A stretch of 64,000 nt of DNA, taken from positions 124,001 through 188,000 of the forward strand of contig JANBPK010000812.1 in assembly GCA_027579435.1 (NCBI GenBank), in the 5' to 3' direction. Source of the stretch: Candolleomyces eurysporus. Taxonomy: Eukaryota; Basidiomycota; Agaricomycetes; Agaricales; Psathyrellaceae. The notes beneath the pieces are model-generated. The model searched no databases. It was not told where the DNA came from and saw only the letters and a list, made by a program, of their open reading frames with translations. Positions 44,371 through 55,689 of this stretch are shown here, one piece after another. The translations under genes were made by a program, and so were the position numbers. The first letter of the stretch is position 1. Every line of letters begins with the position of its first letter.

Positions 44371-45589
44371 ATGCTTCTGCCCAAATCTCTGCTGCTCCTG
44401 CAGCTCTGGCTCGTCCTCGTCTTTGCCCAGCGCGAGGTCCGGGTAGACGACGATAGCCCCGAAATCCAGTACAATCCACCGGCCAGCTGGACACAATATG
44501 ATGTCGCGAGCGACCTGGATGCTGGTGGATTTCATACGTATACAGGTGAAACGGCGGCGACAGCTACTTTCTCCTTCATAGGTACGTGAGCCAGCCGTCG
44601 CCGCAAACGACTGCCCCAGGTGTGATACGAGCTGACCCTTTCTTCCAGGAACTGGTATCGCATTTATGGCGCCTAGATGGCAAGATAGCATCGGTGTTCG
44701 ATTAACCCTGGATGGAGGGGTCCCGCAAGATATCGACTTGACCGACGGGACTGGCGAAGTGGCGGCTGGAGGCCCTGCTACGGTGGCATCGGCAATAGTT
44801 TGGCAAGAGTTGGACCTGCCGAACGAGCAGCACATCTTGGTCATCTCCGTTCCACCAGGAATGGTGACAGCTGTGGTGGATATGTTAATGTATGTGGCAC
44901 CTTTATCGCTCGTACTCGTGGCTGACTCATTGTCGTGCAGTTATTACGTCCCTGAGACTACCACCACCTCCACAACTTCCGCAACATCCACGACCGAAAC
45001 CACTAGAACACCCACAACGACGACAGGGACAGAAGTTGCGGTATCGACGTCAGATATACCAGTATCCCAAGGAACTAAGATGGGGCTCTCAATCGCGTTG
45101 TCAGTCGTGTGCTCGGTATTCGGATTGTTGGCCCTTACTGTCGGCTTCTTCTGCTGGAGAAGGCGTCAGCGGAGGCTACGAGAGCAGGCTCTCTGGGCGA
45201 AGACTGTCCCGGATCCACCTCCCATGATGGACGAAGTAGACGACAGCCTTGCGGCCGGACGTGGACGCAGGTACAGATCTAGACCAACAGCGAAATCCCT
45301 CGCCGCTAGCGAACTCGCTGAAAGCAACTCGGGCTTGACGTCGCCCAACGGGATCCGGCCTGGCAGCGTGTTGCAGCCGGGACAAACTTCAAAGCTCAGA
45401 AACATCGTTGCGTCACAGGAGCCCTCGATCGCTGTCGTTCCCCGCAGTCGACATGCCCGAACCTCTTCCGACATTCGCTCTCAGACCTCTACACATGCAA
45501 GGTCTCCTTCTGAACTATCTCAAAGAGCGCCATCCCCTCGAAAATTCACACTTGAACCAGAAGAACCCAATACCCCATTCCGGACATAG
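44371..45589 (+). CDS. Type I membrane protein, galactose-binding-like ectodomain plus single helix, copy 1
   Basis: Signal peptide MLLPKSLLLLQLWLVLVFAQ. The ectodomain reads VRVDDDSPEIQYNP, then LDAGGFHTYTGETAATATFS, then an intron near 44581-44648, GTGIAFMAPRW and VRLTLDGGVPQDIDL, and an intron near 44891-44938. A Thr-rich stalk (TTTTSTTSATSTTETTRTP) leads to a membrane helix (MGLSIALSVVCSVFGLLALT) with a WRRRQRR stop-transfer. The cytoplasmic tail is about 145 residues, Ser/Pro/Arg-rich, ending at 45589. Family knowledge: this ectodomain plus helix layout is widespread in Basidiomycetes and resembles SKG6/AXL2-type helices of cell-wall or polarity sensors. No ligand is known. The start ATG follows a C-run at 44366-44370. 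A paralogue lies at 47571-49619. Confidence 0.82.
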
Positions 45590-47570
45590 TTCCTATACCA
45601 TTCCTACTAGTTCTTGCTCGCACATTTCGACTCGATCTCAATATTTCATCATAGCCAGTCTCGCCCATCCAAGCATATCCATGCAGGTCCACCGCCCATC
45701 GTATATTATATATCTGCTGTTGTTTTTTCTTACTGCTTTGTTGACGCTGTTATCACGCTATTTCTTTCTTGCATCACCTTGGCCTTTCTTACTCTTGTGT
45801 ATTACTAGTCCTTACTCATACCTTATCCTTCCCTGATTCTCTCTTTGATTAGACTCATTTACCCTCTTGCCAGGCAGATAAGACTCTCCCGATGGACTCT
45901 GACTGCTTCTTATCTTTTTTATTCAATCCACTTCGAAGTACAACATTGACACTTTCTCGACGTTTCAGAGCTCTCTGATTCGTTTTTTTTTTGTCTTGCT
46001 CTTCTGTTATGTATTCACTCATCCAGTGTTATGAATCACGCCTGGCACTTGGAGTGGCTAGGGGCCAGCGGCCCTTGTTCGTACCAGTTGGACAGGGGAC
46101 GATGACAACCGCTCCAGTGTTGTTAACGTTCAATTAAATCAACGTCAGTCAAAGCAGAACGCCACTGGCAACCGACTGGCAACCAACCATTGAGAAAGAT
46201 AAAGCCCCACCCCTAATAACGTGTTGACCACGATGCCCCCTTTCTCCTGGTGAAACGAGGAGGAGAACGAGGCCCCGAGCAATACATTGGGTGCATCATG
46301 TAGTAATCACTATTTGACGATTGCCAGTGTAACGGTGGGATAACAATTGAGGAATTCGTCAACTATTGCCCTGCTAGAATTGGAATCCCATCATAGTTTG
46401 AGATGCTTTCGAGTCGTCGACATACCCTCTTTTCGCATGCAGAAGAATGTCCGCCGAGGCGCAAGGGGCGGATGACGCAGCGTTCGATCGCGAGAGGCAC
46501 GTCGGCGGGCGCAGTTGTCGCGAATCGCAGCAACAGAGCGGAACGTTGATGCGGTGGCTGTGACCTTGTTCTCCGTCCGAATCCGGCCGCATCCCCGGGT
46601 CCGTGGTTACTTGCTGGTCTCCTGGTTTGCTTCCAACCGTCTTCGCTTGCAGTCATGCACGTACTTACTGGCCTTCGCCTGGGAAATCCTTGTATATGAT
46701 TTCTTCCCTGGTTAACCTTCATTTATGCCCAACCTCGGACGAGAATTTACCGTAAAGCGGCCTGGATAGCGGGAATTTCTTCGTGTGCTGTGGCAGAAAG
46801 ATGATTGCCTAATAACTAGGTGCTACTACCTCCAAAACAACAGCTACGAGCACCAAGAAGGCCACGTTGAAAAAATATGGCGAGGAATCTGACTAGACCT
46901 CCCACAGGCACCCACAATGTACGTACGTTGGAGCCTCGAGAACGTTAACTGCTTTGGTCACAAAGAATAGGTACGTTAAGCAAGTCAAACGGCTGATGCC
47001 AATCCCCCGTCGTCAGGCTTAATTTCACTCTCAGCGAATATTCAGTGGTTCTGATTCCGCTTGGGATCACAAATCAAACGAGAAAGGCACTTCCTTCGGG
47101 AGCGTCGCTATATCAGGTGAGGGTCTTGTACTTTATTGTCTTGTTCTGTCAGTGTTGCTAATACCTAACCGAAGGACAAGGCATCCGATAGATTGGCATT
47201 TGGGCAATGAGACGATATGGCAGGTCAGAAAGGAAGGCTGGAATGCGATTAATAACAACGACCAACGCGTTTGGGGTGCCGACGTACGTAGGTGCTGCTT
47301 CTCTGTGTGTCTCTGTAGGCGCCGGAACCTACCTCTTCTTTTCTCTTATTACTTTCCGCGACGAGAGGCTGGGTACCTCTATCGTTCGTCCTTCTTTTGG
47401 CTCTCTGTCTTTTTGTTCTCCTTCAGTCTTTTCTTTCGTTTTGGCCTACTTTCAATTGCAACTCACGGCGCTTGGTCGACGTCTTTACGCAACGCTTGAA
47501 CGCGAACGAACAACTCCACGATGGTTTCCAACGTCCTCAGCCAACAGTCACCAGTCCGGAGAAGAACTCC
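45590..47570. other. Intergenic between paralogous membrane protein genes
   Basis: About 2 kb. The first 400 nt are T-rich (3' region of copy 1). At 46363-46722 there is a minus-strand frame of 119 codons, Arg-rich and motif-free, overlapped by another frame; I do not support it. The last 500 nt before copy 2 are pyrimidine-rich, as in many fungal promoters. Confidence 0.4.
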
Positions 47571-49619
47571 ATGTCGTTCGGTGTTCAGCTTTGCCACTTC
47601 TTTCTTCTCTTCACTCGTTTATTCTTTTACACTTTTCCTTGTTATTTTTTTGCTGCGCCGCCTCTGTGGAAGCAGCCCACAACGTGACGGTCGATGAAGA
47701 CAATGCGGGTATCGTCTATAGGGGAGCTTGGGAGCGGATAGATGCGTTTGACGAGCTTTCGGCGGGAGGATTTCATATGGTATCGAGCGATCCCAGTGCG
47801 ACTGCGACGTTCTCATTCAGTGGTGCGTTGGCCTTCGTCTAAATGCAAACTTGCATCTAACCTTTGACATTTTTTGACCCTCATTCATACTAGGCACCGC
47901 GGTGTACCTCATGTTTCCCATGTGGCCTTACCAAGTCGCTGCTTGGGTTTCTCTTGACGGCAGCACCCCTCTCCGGGTCGACCTCCAAGATCGCACTTCT
48001 CCCGGAACGGATGGTGGACGAGCGAGTAGGGCTTCCTCAGTGCTAGTAGCTGCCGACAACTTGAACGCCACCGTGGAGCACACGCTCGTTATTTCGACTC
48101 GCCCGGGCGAGCAGTATGTTGTTCTGGATAGGATCATGTGCGTTAACTTTGTTTGTTCTAAGAAGCTCTGGGTTTAGCTCACTGTGGGTCCGCGTGTGCT
48201 TCGTCCAGCTTTACCGCCCTTGATCAAGACGACCTACCCACAACTGCTTCGACCTCGTCAGATCCTTCTCCAACTGTATTGCCTCCGTCTCCACCGTCGA
48301 CTTCCAGTAGTCAGGTCCCGACGATCCGTGTACCTACAAGTGCAGCGGTACCAGCGGAAACCAGTAGCGCCTCGGAACAAAAGAGTTTAGCTGCATCCGC
48401 TGCTGAAGAGAGGAAGCGGATCACCTTGATCGCAGTTGGCTTGGTCTGTGCTGTCCTCGCCATCCTTGCTGTGCCCGTTGGCATCTTCTGCTACAGACGC
48501 AACAGGAGTCGTAAACCTCAAGAACGGTGGACCATCGACCCCGAGTATTCCTCCCGTTCACTTCCACCAGTCTCCTTCGGCCGTCAAACCCACCAATCCA
48601 CAGCATATCCCGAATCTCCTTTTTATCCTCACCATCGGCCCCAGAACTCTAGGGAAGCTGTACTACCGAGCACCCAGCAGCAACAGCCCCGCCCTTGGAT
48701 GCAACACCATGCGCCGTCTGGCTCTATGAGCTCGTCCAACTCTCAGACTCGCCTCATTTCTCCGCAGTTACCCTACAATGCGGCCCACTCACGCTCAAAC
48801 TCGTCCTCTCACCACCGTGATGTCTCGTCGGAGAGTTTGCAAGCGGCTGCGTATGGTGGAGTCGAAGAATATCCCTACTATCCCCAGTTCCAGCCCGAGC
48901 AACAGCAACAGCAGCAACATCAGACTCAGGCTGCCGGTGCCTCTCTGGACCAAACCCGGAAGATGTCGTACCGCTCCCAAACATCGGGGAGTCACTATTC
49001 ATCCCCTACCACCCCACCTGCTGCGGCTATTGGGTCGGTCCCATCCACCCCGAGTTCAGCTTCAGGGACGGTGTCAGGGGCGACAAGGGGTTTGCCAACG
49101 CCACCCCCGACTTCCGCGCATACACAGTACGAATCTTACGCGCACTCAAGGACCACGTTACCGCCTGCGTATTCGACTAATGGGCCATCGCACCCTGATT
49201 CGCCTTCTGTTGTTCCAGATCTAACCTCGTCGCTGCCAGTTCTCCAAAAAGTGCAAACGCCGTCTAGAGCGATGGTGTTACAGGGTACGCCTACCTCACC
49301 GACCCCTCCTCCACCCGCTCTTCAGCCTGGCCGTCGACCTTCCGAAGCTCGACGAGACCGATCCAGATCCTCGGTGGCAGTCGCTGGCATGTCCCAACCC
49401 ACAGGGAAAGCTCGAGCTATGGAGAGGTTATCCACTCTCCGCATACACAAAAGGAACACGTCCATGAACTTGGCTCCACCTGACAATGATGAATTGGAAT
49501 ATTCGTCTAGCGATGAGAAGACGCTTGTGGGCAGTTTGCCTAGAAAGTCTGGATTTTACGCCGCTGGGGCGATGCGTTCGCCGCCGCCGCCTGTTCCTAC
49601 ACTTAGACTTGTTCAGTGA
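47571..49619 (+). CDS. Type I membrane protein, galactose-binding-like ectodomain, copy 2
   Basis: Paralogue of 44371-45589 with a much longer tail. The ectodomain starts AAHNVTVDEDNAGIVYRG, with ELSAGGFHMVSSDPSATATF and, after an intron near 47821-47894, GTAVYLMFPMWPYQV, AWVSLDGSTPLRVDLQD and EHTLVISTRPGEQYVVLDRI. A Ser/Thr/Pro stalk precedes the membrane helix ITLIAVGLVCAVLAILAVPV and a basic YRRNRSRK stop-transfer. The tail is about 375 residues, disordered and Ser/Pro/Gln-rich, with a short polyglutamine (QQQQQQ) and SSSDEKTLVG near the end. The start is a problem. The natural signal peptide (MSFGVQLCHFFLLFTRLFFY at 47571) is one base out of frame with the ectodomain across the T7 run at 47645-47651, and one extra T would fuse them. 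I take this as a probable base-call error. Confidence 0.78.
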
Positions 49620-51331
49620 TTCATCGTTGATCATCACTCAGTGCTTGGGGTCATGGGATGGGAGGGTGATCGATCACCTGGCAGCGAGTCAGCGACTGAG
49701 GCATTTCTTTTCAAGCTGAACCGGGATGGGGAAATGTGGCGAACTGGCGTTGGCGTTGGCGCTCCTTTCTTGTCCTAATCTGACTGAACGCGAACTCTTT
49801 AATCTATTTATCCCTTCGGTTGGTTCGTTGGCTGTTGGTCACGCGTGCTTTTTTTTATGATCATGTTGACGACCCCTTCACGCTCTTTGCATTGTTTTGT
49901 CTTTTTATTGCCCTTAAATGGACATATACTCATATACCTTCGTTTCTTTTGATTGTCTACTCATACAGATTCTATCCGTACTCTACAGTATACTATAGTA
50001 GAGGTTGCAGGACTATGTGTGCCTGACTTCCTTGGACTGTTGTATTGTATATTAGGGCGTCGTGGCCCTGCTCACCTGAATAAACCGTTTTACCGCGGTC
50101 CCTTATGTCAACGTCCACCGCCACTTCTCTTTTTGGAGGAGAATGGAGAAGACATCTAATTCCGAGTCGGCGTTGGTTATGGGCGACAACGAGGCGACAA
50201 CCACTTTTACGCTCATTGCCGTGCGCCACCCACCGCCACACCATTGGGCGGCGCGTCGCTTAGCAGCTAATAGCACGAGCCCCAAGGACGAAGAATTTGA
50301 AAATGGGACCTTTATCCAATAACACTCATCCCCAAGTCTCAGCATGTGGGCATGGATTCCTTCTTCGTTCAATGGGGCTGGATATCGGACCCAGTTTATG
50401 TACTCCGACAAGCTAAAACAAGCTCAGGAGGAGAGCTATGTATGAACTAATTTCACTTCCTTCGGACTCTAAGGCCGCCGAGCCATGAAACGTGACGATG
50501 AGATGATTCTGCCATCGCTTAGATAGATGTGATTGATACTGCGATAACTTGCCTAATTATGTCCTTCATTATCTCTCAACGCCGCATCGATAATCAAATT
50601 AGCACTGGAACCAGCTGGAACCCCAAGGACATCTACCATCAAACTTGTGAAGCGTCCCGCAATTAGCCAGATTCAGGAACCTCGGACGCTGTCCCAGAAA
50701 GCAGCAGTGTGCGTGGTTGTAGTGGTGGAGCAATAGGCACCTTGACAAGCTGCGGCGTGTTCTTTTTCGTGAACAAGCTCAGGGTTCTTGATGGAATATG
50801 ACAATCAAATTCAGAAGAAGCAATCTCTACACCATGGCGTCATACCGAATACATAAGAGCCTCCCTATTATTAAAGTATTGTAAAAATGAAAGTCGTGCG
50901 TCGTCGTGCATCTAGCCTACGTCTCGAAAGGGAGGTCTGCGGGAGACAGGCTCTTTCGCTTACATCTTCCTGAGTGCCATGACAAGCAGACAAGGCCTCC
51001 CCGGACGCCACCACACTTGGAAATTCGGAGCGTTCCGAAAGTTTCTTTCTCTCTCAACGGTCCGACATCTACTCACCATGAGTCAGTGGTCAGTTGAGCA
51101 TGATCATGATGATTAAAACCTGCCCTGGGCCTGCCAATTCGCCATTTTAGGATCTCGGCGGTCACCCTGGAGCTGTGGTTGGTCGAGACTAACCCGGAGA
51201 TGTCGATGGGGCGCTGGAATAGGATAGATCTATCATAGATCATATTCTTGCCGATCCCACTTCTTCTGGCCAAGGACGGGGGAACGGACCCCTTCGCCGC
51301 TGCAAATACTCCCAAACAGGCTCAGAAGAGG
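49620..51331. other. Intergenic, no gene seen
   Basis: About 1.7 kb. Overlapping frames near 49993-50411 have no motif, and none of the splice-like sites join them sensibly. AT-rich patches occur at 50500-50600 and 50800-50890. The last few hundred bases should contain the metallothionein promoter. Confidence 0.4.
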
Positions 51332-51338
51332 TATAAGA
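51332..51338 (+). promoter_or_regulatory. TATA-like box of the metallothionein gene
   Basis: TATAAGA occurs 77 nt before the metallothionein ATG, at a spacing usual for strong fungal promoters. I do not see a clear cluster of metal-response or ACE1-type elements by eye. Confidence 0.45.
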
Positions 51339-51414
51339 GCTGGGGTGTTCAGAGCAGTAACAGGTTCCTCAGAAGCTTTCACTTCATATCGCTTTCTACA
51401 CCTTACAAACCATC

Positions 51415-51775
51415 ATGCACACCGTACGTGCATAGGCCTTCTTCAACCTCACTTGACTGACGTGATTTCTGTGCTTCTCTAGACCACCCAGACCCTCGTC
51501 AACTTCGGCAGTGACAACTGCAGCTGCACTTCTACGTATGGATCTATCGCGTCGCTCGTATCGCCTATTCGACTCACTCAGCTTCTTCCTCTAGCTGCCA
51601 ATGCAAGGCTGGCTCCTGCGACTGCCTCGTCAACAAGAACAACTGCGGCAGCAACTCTTGCAGCTGCGGTGATTCGTACGTCTTCTCCTTTCTCGTTCGT
51701 TTTATGTTTGCTGACCGGGAGTCGGCTCTCCTCTCTTATAGCTGCGCATGCAAGGCCGGCGAATGCAAGTGCTAA
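51415..51775 (+). CDS. Metallothionein, 58 residues, four exons
   Basis: Exons 51415-51423, 51483-51535, 51595-51675 and 51742-51775 sum to 177 nt (58 codons plus stop); all three introns are GTA...TAG. The first exon is only nine bases (Met-His-Thr). The product has 13 cysteines in C-x-C pairs: NCSC, TCQC, SCDC, NNC, SCSC, then SCACKAGECKC at the end, separated by short Gly/Ser/Asn spacers, with no aromatic residue except Phe11. This is the standard make-up of small Basidiomycete metallothioneins, which bind Cu(I), Zn(II) or Cd(II) in the cytosol for storage and detoxification. Copper preference is suggested by the all C-x-C layout without histidine in the clusters, but that is inference. 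The gene is too short and split for ordinary open-frame scans. A TATA-like box lies 77 nt upstream. Confidence 0.92.
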
Positions 51776-52660
51776 ATGCCTCTTCAATTCCCTGAAGCCT
51801 CATGTATCGATCTCATCCGTTACATTGTGTGTAATAAGTGTATAATATACATTGTATGTCTGCATAACTTGGAGCTGAGACCACGCGTTTCTGTTACCTC
51901 ATACTCGCCTGGGTTGTCTCGAAGCTCGAGCTCAAGAGAAAGATCGAGTCAGAAAACGTACCAACATTGCTCTCGCACGCTACTCCGTATTGAGGCCTAC
52001 ATCGCTCCTCGTCCGCGAGATTTCCGCTCTATCGGCGGCTTCGTGGAACACGCCTGGTTGTTGAACTCGGTTGAGTGGGTGTGGTCAAGTCCAGCTACGG
52101 GCCATGTGCCTTGGGTGTGGCCGCTAATAGTGACATTATCGTGTTTCGCTGCTCGAGAATGGACGTAGGTGGGGGNAGCATCCTGGGTTTTATACTTGTC
52201 TGGGCGGGGAGGATGGCTTGGGCGATAGCTTGGGGTCTAACAGAGGTTCAAATGTCGTCGTTAGAGTTCATCATGCATCGTATTGTGATGCCCGTCTGAG
52301 TCGGGCGTCATGTTAGCCTCGAAGGTCAGTAAGGGGCTCCACCCGCGACGCCCGGGCTCGGCCACTTCCTGCGCTGCAATTCTACTTTGCGGCAAGGCCG
52401 ATAGCATGAATTTACAAGGATTCAGATATTTCATGGGACCGTTGCAAAGTGTGCATGTCCATCGACTAGATAGAACTCGAAATTTGGTGCCAGGAGATAA
52501 GGGCGGCATAGATACAGATAAGGTCACCACGTATGGCTTCACATCGAAGAGTGGACCTGAAACAAGCAGACACTGCAAGAAACATGTTGGGACGTCCGGA
52601 TTCTGCGTTTTAATCGAAATAAATCGAAAATACAGATTGGATCCGAATCGTCATCAATGT
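51776..52660. other. 3' region of metallothionein and unassigned sequence
   Basis: Overlapping frames at 52261-52578 (minus) and 52310-52705 (plus) occupy the same bases in opposite directions. The minus one could be a remnant of the 3' half of the broken F-box copy next door, but I cannot match it to the intact copy by eye. A single N follows a G-run at 52176. Confidence 0.3.
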
Positions 52661-53338
52661 TTACCAGTCATGAAAAGAACATTGAGCCAAAAGAACAACG
52701 GATAGGATCGAAGGGCTACTGACGTCCCTGCCGTGCTGGTTTGCCTCGGCTATGCTGGTTGTGAGGGTCAGAAACGAGGAGCGGCAAACAGGTGCACAAA
52801 TACCCTTGATGTAGACTTCTGCTTCGATCGACAGTGTATAGAGGGCTTTGGGTGCGTACTCCGATCGGTGAGATAGGGTTGGGGCTCCCAAGTCCCAGAG
52901 GGTGGTCAACCAGCGGGATTGGCGTGACAGGCTGATCAGATGTCGACCGCCTGGTACCAGACGAACTTGAGAGAAAGGTCCACCTGCAAAGCTGCCTTTC
53001 TTGTAAGGAAGAGCGCTATCTGGTCCCATCTTCGCATACCGGTGGACCTTATTTCGCCATCTGGTAGGACCCAGAGCTGCTCGCTGCAGCTTCGCCGAGC
53101 TCATGGTGTCGATCGGAAACGACGACTCCCCAAGGTGGTTATCGCGGCACATTGGGCTTTGGCATGTCTGTAGCCCAGAACGTGAGCTGTCCAGAAATCG
53201 GTGTCGACGCTTCCGCTTAGCTCCCTTGTCCAAGCCGAAACAAGTCTAGAGTTCGACATTGCGAAAGATTTTTAGGTGAAGCTCGTGTGCTAAGCGTAAA
53301 AGATGCGGAAGCTGGGGCGAACGCTTGACCGGGTCCAT
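52661..53338 (-). pseudogene. F-box protein pseudogene, duplicate of the gene at 60012-61659
   Basis: Starts like the intact copy (LPHLLRLAHELHLKIFRNVE), but a base is missing just after that point (GAACTCTAG versus GAACCTCTGGAC), giving an immediate stop. The next exon lacks the segment SLRRSVSDERFWKNALRTM present in the intact copy. It then stays readable for about 160 codons (SSFPIDTMSSAKLQRAALGP, RWRNKVHRYAKMGPDSALPY, LVPGGRHLISLS, TTLWDLGAPTLSHRSE). The donor site used by the intact gene (GTACGT near 60977) is GTTGTT here, and homology ends near 52665. So the copy is truncated as well as frameshifted. Confidence 0.75.
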
Positions 53339-53502
53339 TGATCGTGGTGGTGGGAGTCAGAGGGAACAGTGAACACAGATTATCAGACGCTGAAAAAGAC
53401 CAAAAATGACCACCGCAGGACTCGAACCTGCAACCTTTTGGTGCCTATGCGGGTGCCGTTGAGCCATCGAAGCCAAACGCGCTACCATTGCGCCAGGTAG
53501 CC
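52665..53502 (-). repeat. Segmental duplicate, copy 1 (F-box pseudogene plus tRNA-Arg)
   Basis: Matches 60950-61822 in the same orientation. The matched segment contains the F-box 5' half, about 68 nt of spacer and a complete tRNA-Arg(UCG). On the right the match ends at the 5' end of the tRNA in both places. On the left it ends inside the first intron after the WDLG-containing exon. Confidence 0.75.
53407..53502 (-). tRNA. tRNA-Arg(UCG) with 24-nt intron
   Basis: Minus strand: acceptor GGCTACC pairs with GGTGGTC (with G-T pairs), D stem GCGC/GCGC, anticodon stem TTTGG/CCAAA and loop CT-TCG-A. Then an insert of 24 nt at the canonical position after base 37, and T arm GCAGG TTCGAGT CCTGC. Discriminator A at 53407. 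All stems pair, so it should be functional. It decodes CGA. The sequence around it is shared with the second copy at 61727-61822. Confidence 0.88.
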
Positions 53503-53783
53503 ATAAAGATAGCTGGCAGTTCTAGAATTCGAGTCCTGGGTCTCACCACTATTTTTCCCTTCTTAATCGCGCTCCTTCCTTGCCTTCCACAAAGCTGCAC
53601 AGAGATTGGAAAGGGATGAGGGAAGTCAAATGGAGCTTGGTGAGTAAAAATGGTAACATCAAATGATTGACAGCGATCAGGACGTATATAAAATGCCACC
53701 ACCATGAGTCAAGCTTCAATATAAAACTGTCACCAAGGCGCGTCGCGAGCCAGCTGGCACCGCGTCTGACTCTCCTTCATCCC

Positions 53784-55278
53784 ATGGATAACCACCAGGA
53801 ATCGCTGTCAAGGAAAAGAAGGCGAGACTCCAGTGCCACGTCCTCGCGTTTTTTTGTCGAATCTAGCGAAGAGGGCGCCAAGAAGGCTAAAATTGCCAAG
53901 GAGGCAAGGCATGACATAGACCTCCCTTCCTCGTCTTCAGGCGCGCCAGCTGGCAACAAAGACGACGCAAACGAAGCTGGAAATAATCTGGAGGCTCTGC
54001 TCGACTTATCCGGCATTGAAAATCAGTCTCAGATGCAAGAACGCTTCGACGCGGTTGCCAAAGCTTTGCTTTGTGACTATTACCTAGTCGTGGAACCAGA
54101 CAAAGATGCGAAATCGACGAAGCTAGAAATTATGGAATTAGAATTTTACGTGCAGAAGGAGGGTTTCCACGAGGATCCGTTTACGCACGGGAGTGAGGAG
54201 CAGAAGGTCGCTGGGAGGTGGTAAGTCGAAGTGGTGACGTTCTTTTGTTGCCCCGTTCTTTGTTGCTCTTTTCTGCTGCCTCTGCCCTTCATGTTCCTTC
54301 GCTGACATCGGATTCGCGCTTAGGTACTTTCACCGTGCACCCCGTTTCTCAGCTGACTCGAACCGGAGCTCAACGGGCACAAGCTGGCGCTCAGGATCAC
54401 GCAAAGGACTGGACTTGACGATCGGTCGGTTCCCTCCTCAAGGCACGGAGCAGGCACAATCATCTTCACTCCTGCAAGGTGGCATTCTACTCCGCTCCAT
54501 TCGTGTCCTAGGCCGAGAACCCAAGGTGGTCTCTGGGCCTTCGCTCCTTGTCGACCAAATCCTCTCGTCTAGCGGTGTCAAGGAGATTGGGGATCTCGTT
54601 AACGGGAAATGGGGAGGTGATACGAGCGCCTTTCCTCCCTCCTCCAACCCCACCACTCCAGGGCCCGCCGGGTCGCCAACCCCGCCTTCGCCCCCAGCTC
54701 CTACATGTACGCTTCGCGTCATACCCAAATCTCAATTCGGGTCCTCTTCCTCTTCTTCCAAACCTACAGGCAGCTGGGGCTTCCTTGGGTCGAAGAAGCA
54801 AACGGTGATATACTCGTCACCCCGTATTGGGCTCGAGCTCTCGCATCCAGGAACCACAGGCCCATCTGTCCGTCCGCTCCATTCGCGTATCCGGTTCTTG
54901 CCTCGAGCCTACAGGTATTTCAGGGAGCCTGAGCTGTTGGTAGCAAACGGACGACCTCAGACCTTCGTTGGTGCCCTGCTGCACTCTGCAAAGATTATAG
55001 GGCTCTCCGACCTTGGCGCGAAGGCCCTTAAGAATCCTCGCCTGATCAAAGACGTGTGCAAAATCGCAAACTTCAAAGAACCTCTAGCGCAGAAATACTT
55101 GAACGATTTTGTCGACGGCGGCAAAGGCGGAGAGAAACTGTTGGAGAGGGAGTTCGTTGGAGCGAAGGGGAAGGGAGCAGCAGGATCGCCCAGTAGCTAT
55201 CTGCGGATGATGGGGGCGGTTATGGCCGTGGTGTCCCATCATCAAATGGAGCTGGTTGAGGCGGAGATAGAGGGGTAG
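53784..55278 (+). CDS. Conserved-looking nuclear or cytosolic protein of unknown function
   Basis: Two exons (53784-54220 and 54324-55278, 463 residues in phase). The N-terminus is low-complexity and basic: MDNHQESLSRKRRRDSSATS, with a KRRR nuclear-localisation-like patch. A globular part follows: LLDLSGIENQSQMQERFDAV, YYLVVEP, KLEIMELEFYVQKEGFHEDP, then FTHGSEEQK and, across the intron, GRWYFHRAPR; then SRKGLDLTIGRF, LLQGGILLRSIRVLG, and GPSLLVDQIL. After a Pro/Ser linker come SHPGTTGPSVRP, RFLPRAYRYFREP, GRPQTFVGALL and a helical end. The strand with ExEFY, HEDPFTH and WYFHR gives it the look of an enzyme core with several conserved acidic, His and Arg residues. The GGILLRSI part resembles methylpurine-glycosylase-like proteins only faintly. 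I do not assign a function. Confidence 0.7.
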
Positions 55279-55689
55279 CTCGTCGGGGAGTGCGTATGTA
55301 AGGTTGTTTCTGCATCTATAAGTCAAGCCTTGCTAAAATCCACGCAGGTCATCATTTTTTTTGAATAATGTAAATAATACGATACATTTGAGGAATCTAC
55401 TCACTGTCTGCTTTTAATCTTATCAGATTTGTGGTCCTGCTCATTCAGTCACATCTCAAGATACTCACCTTCCAGTCATGCGCTTGATTCTGAAGAATGG
55501 AATTGACAACAGGAAGGGTCTAATGAAGAGCTAAACACGGATCTGATCATCCGGGATTGTCACTGAATGGAAGAATTCATGGGTTACTATATAGCGGAGT
55601 GAGTTGCGGATTGGCCGTCGAAGCCTCCTGCATACTTTCCTTTCCTTTCATCACCCCACATCGCTCGCACTGTCTACCCTTCTACTCTA

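Noticed and set aside
46363..46722. 119-codon Arg-rich minus-strand frame
   Set aside because: Overlapping frames of equal length and no recognisable segment.
53390..53705. Frames across the tRNA at 53407-53502
   Set aside because: The tRNA explains the sequence; the 86-codon minus frame carries WRNGSAFGFD, the typical translation of a tRNA gene.
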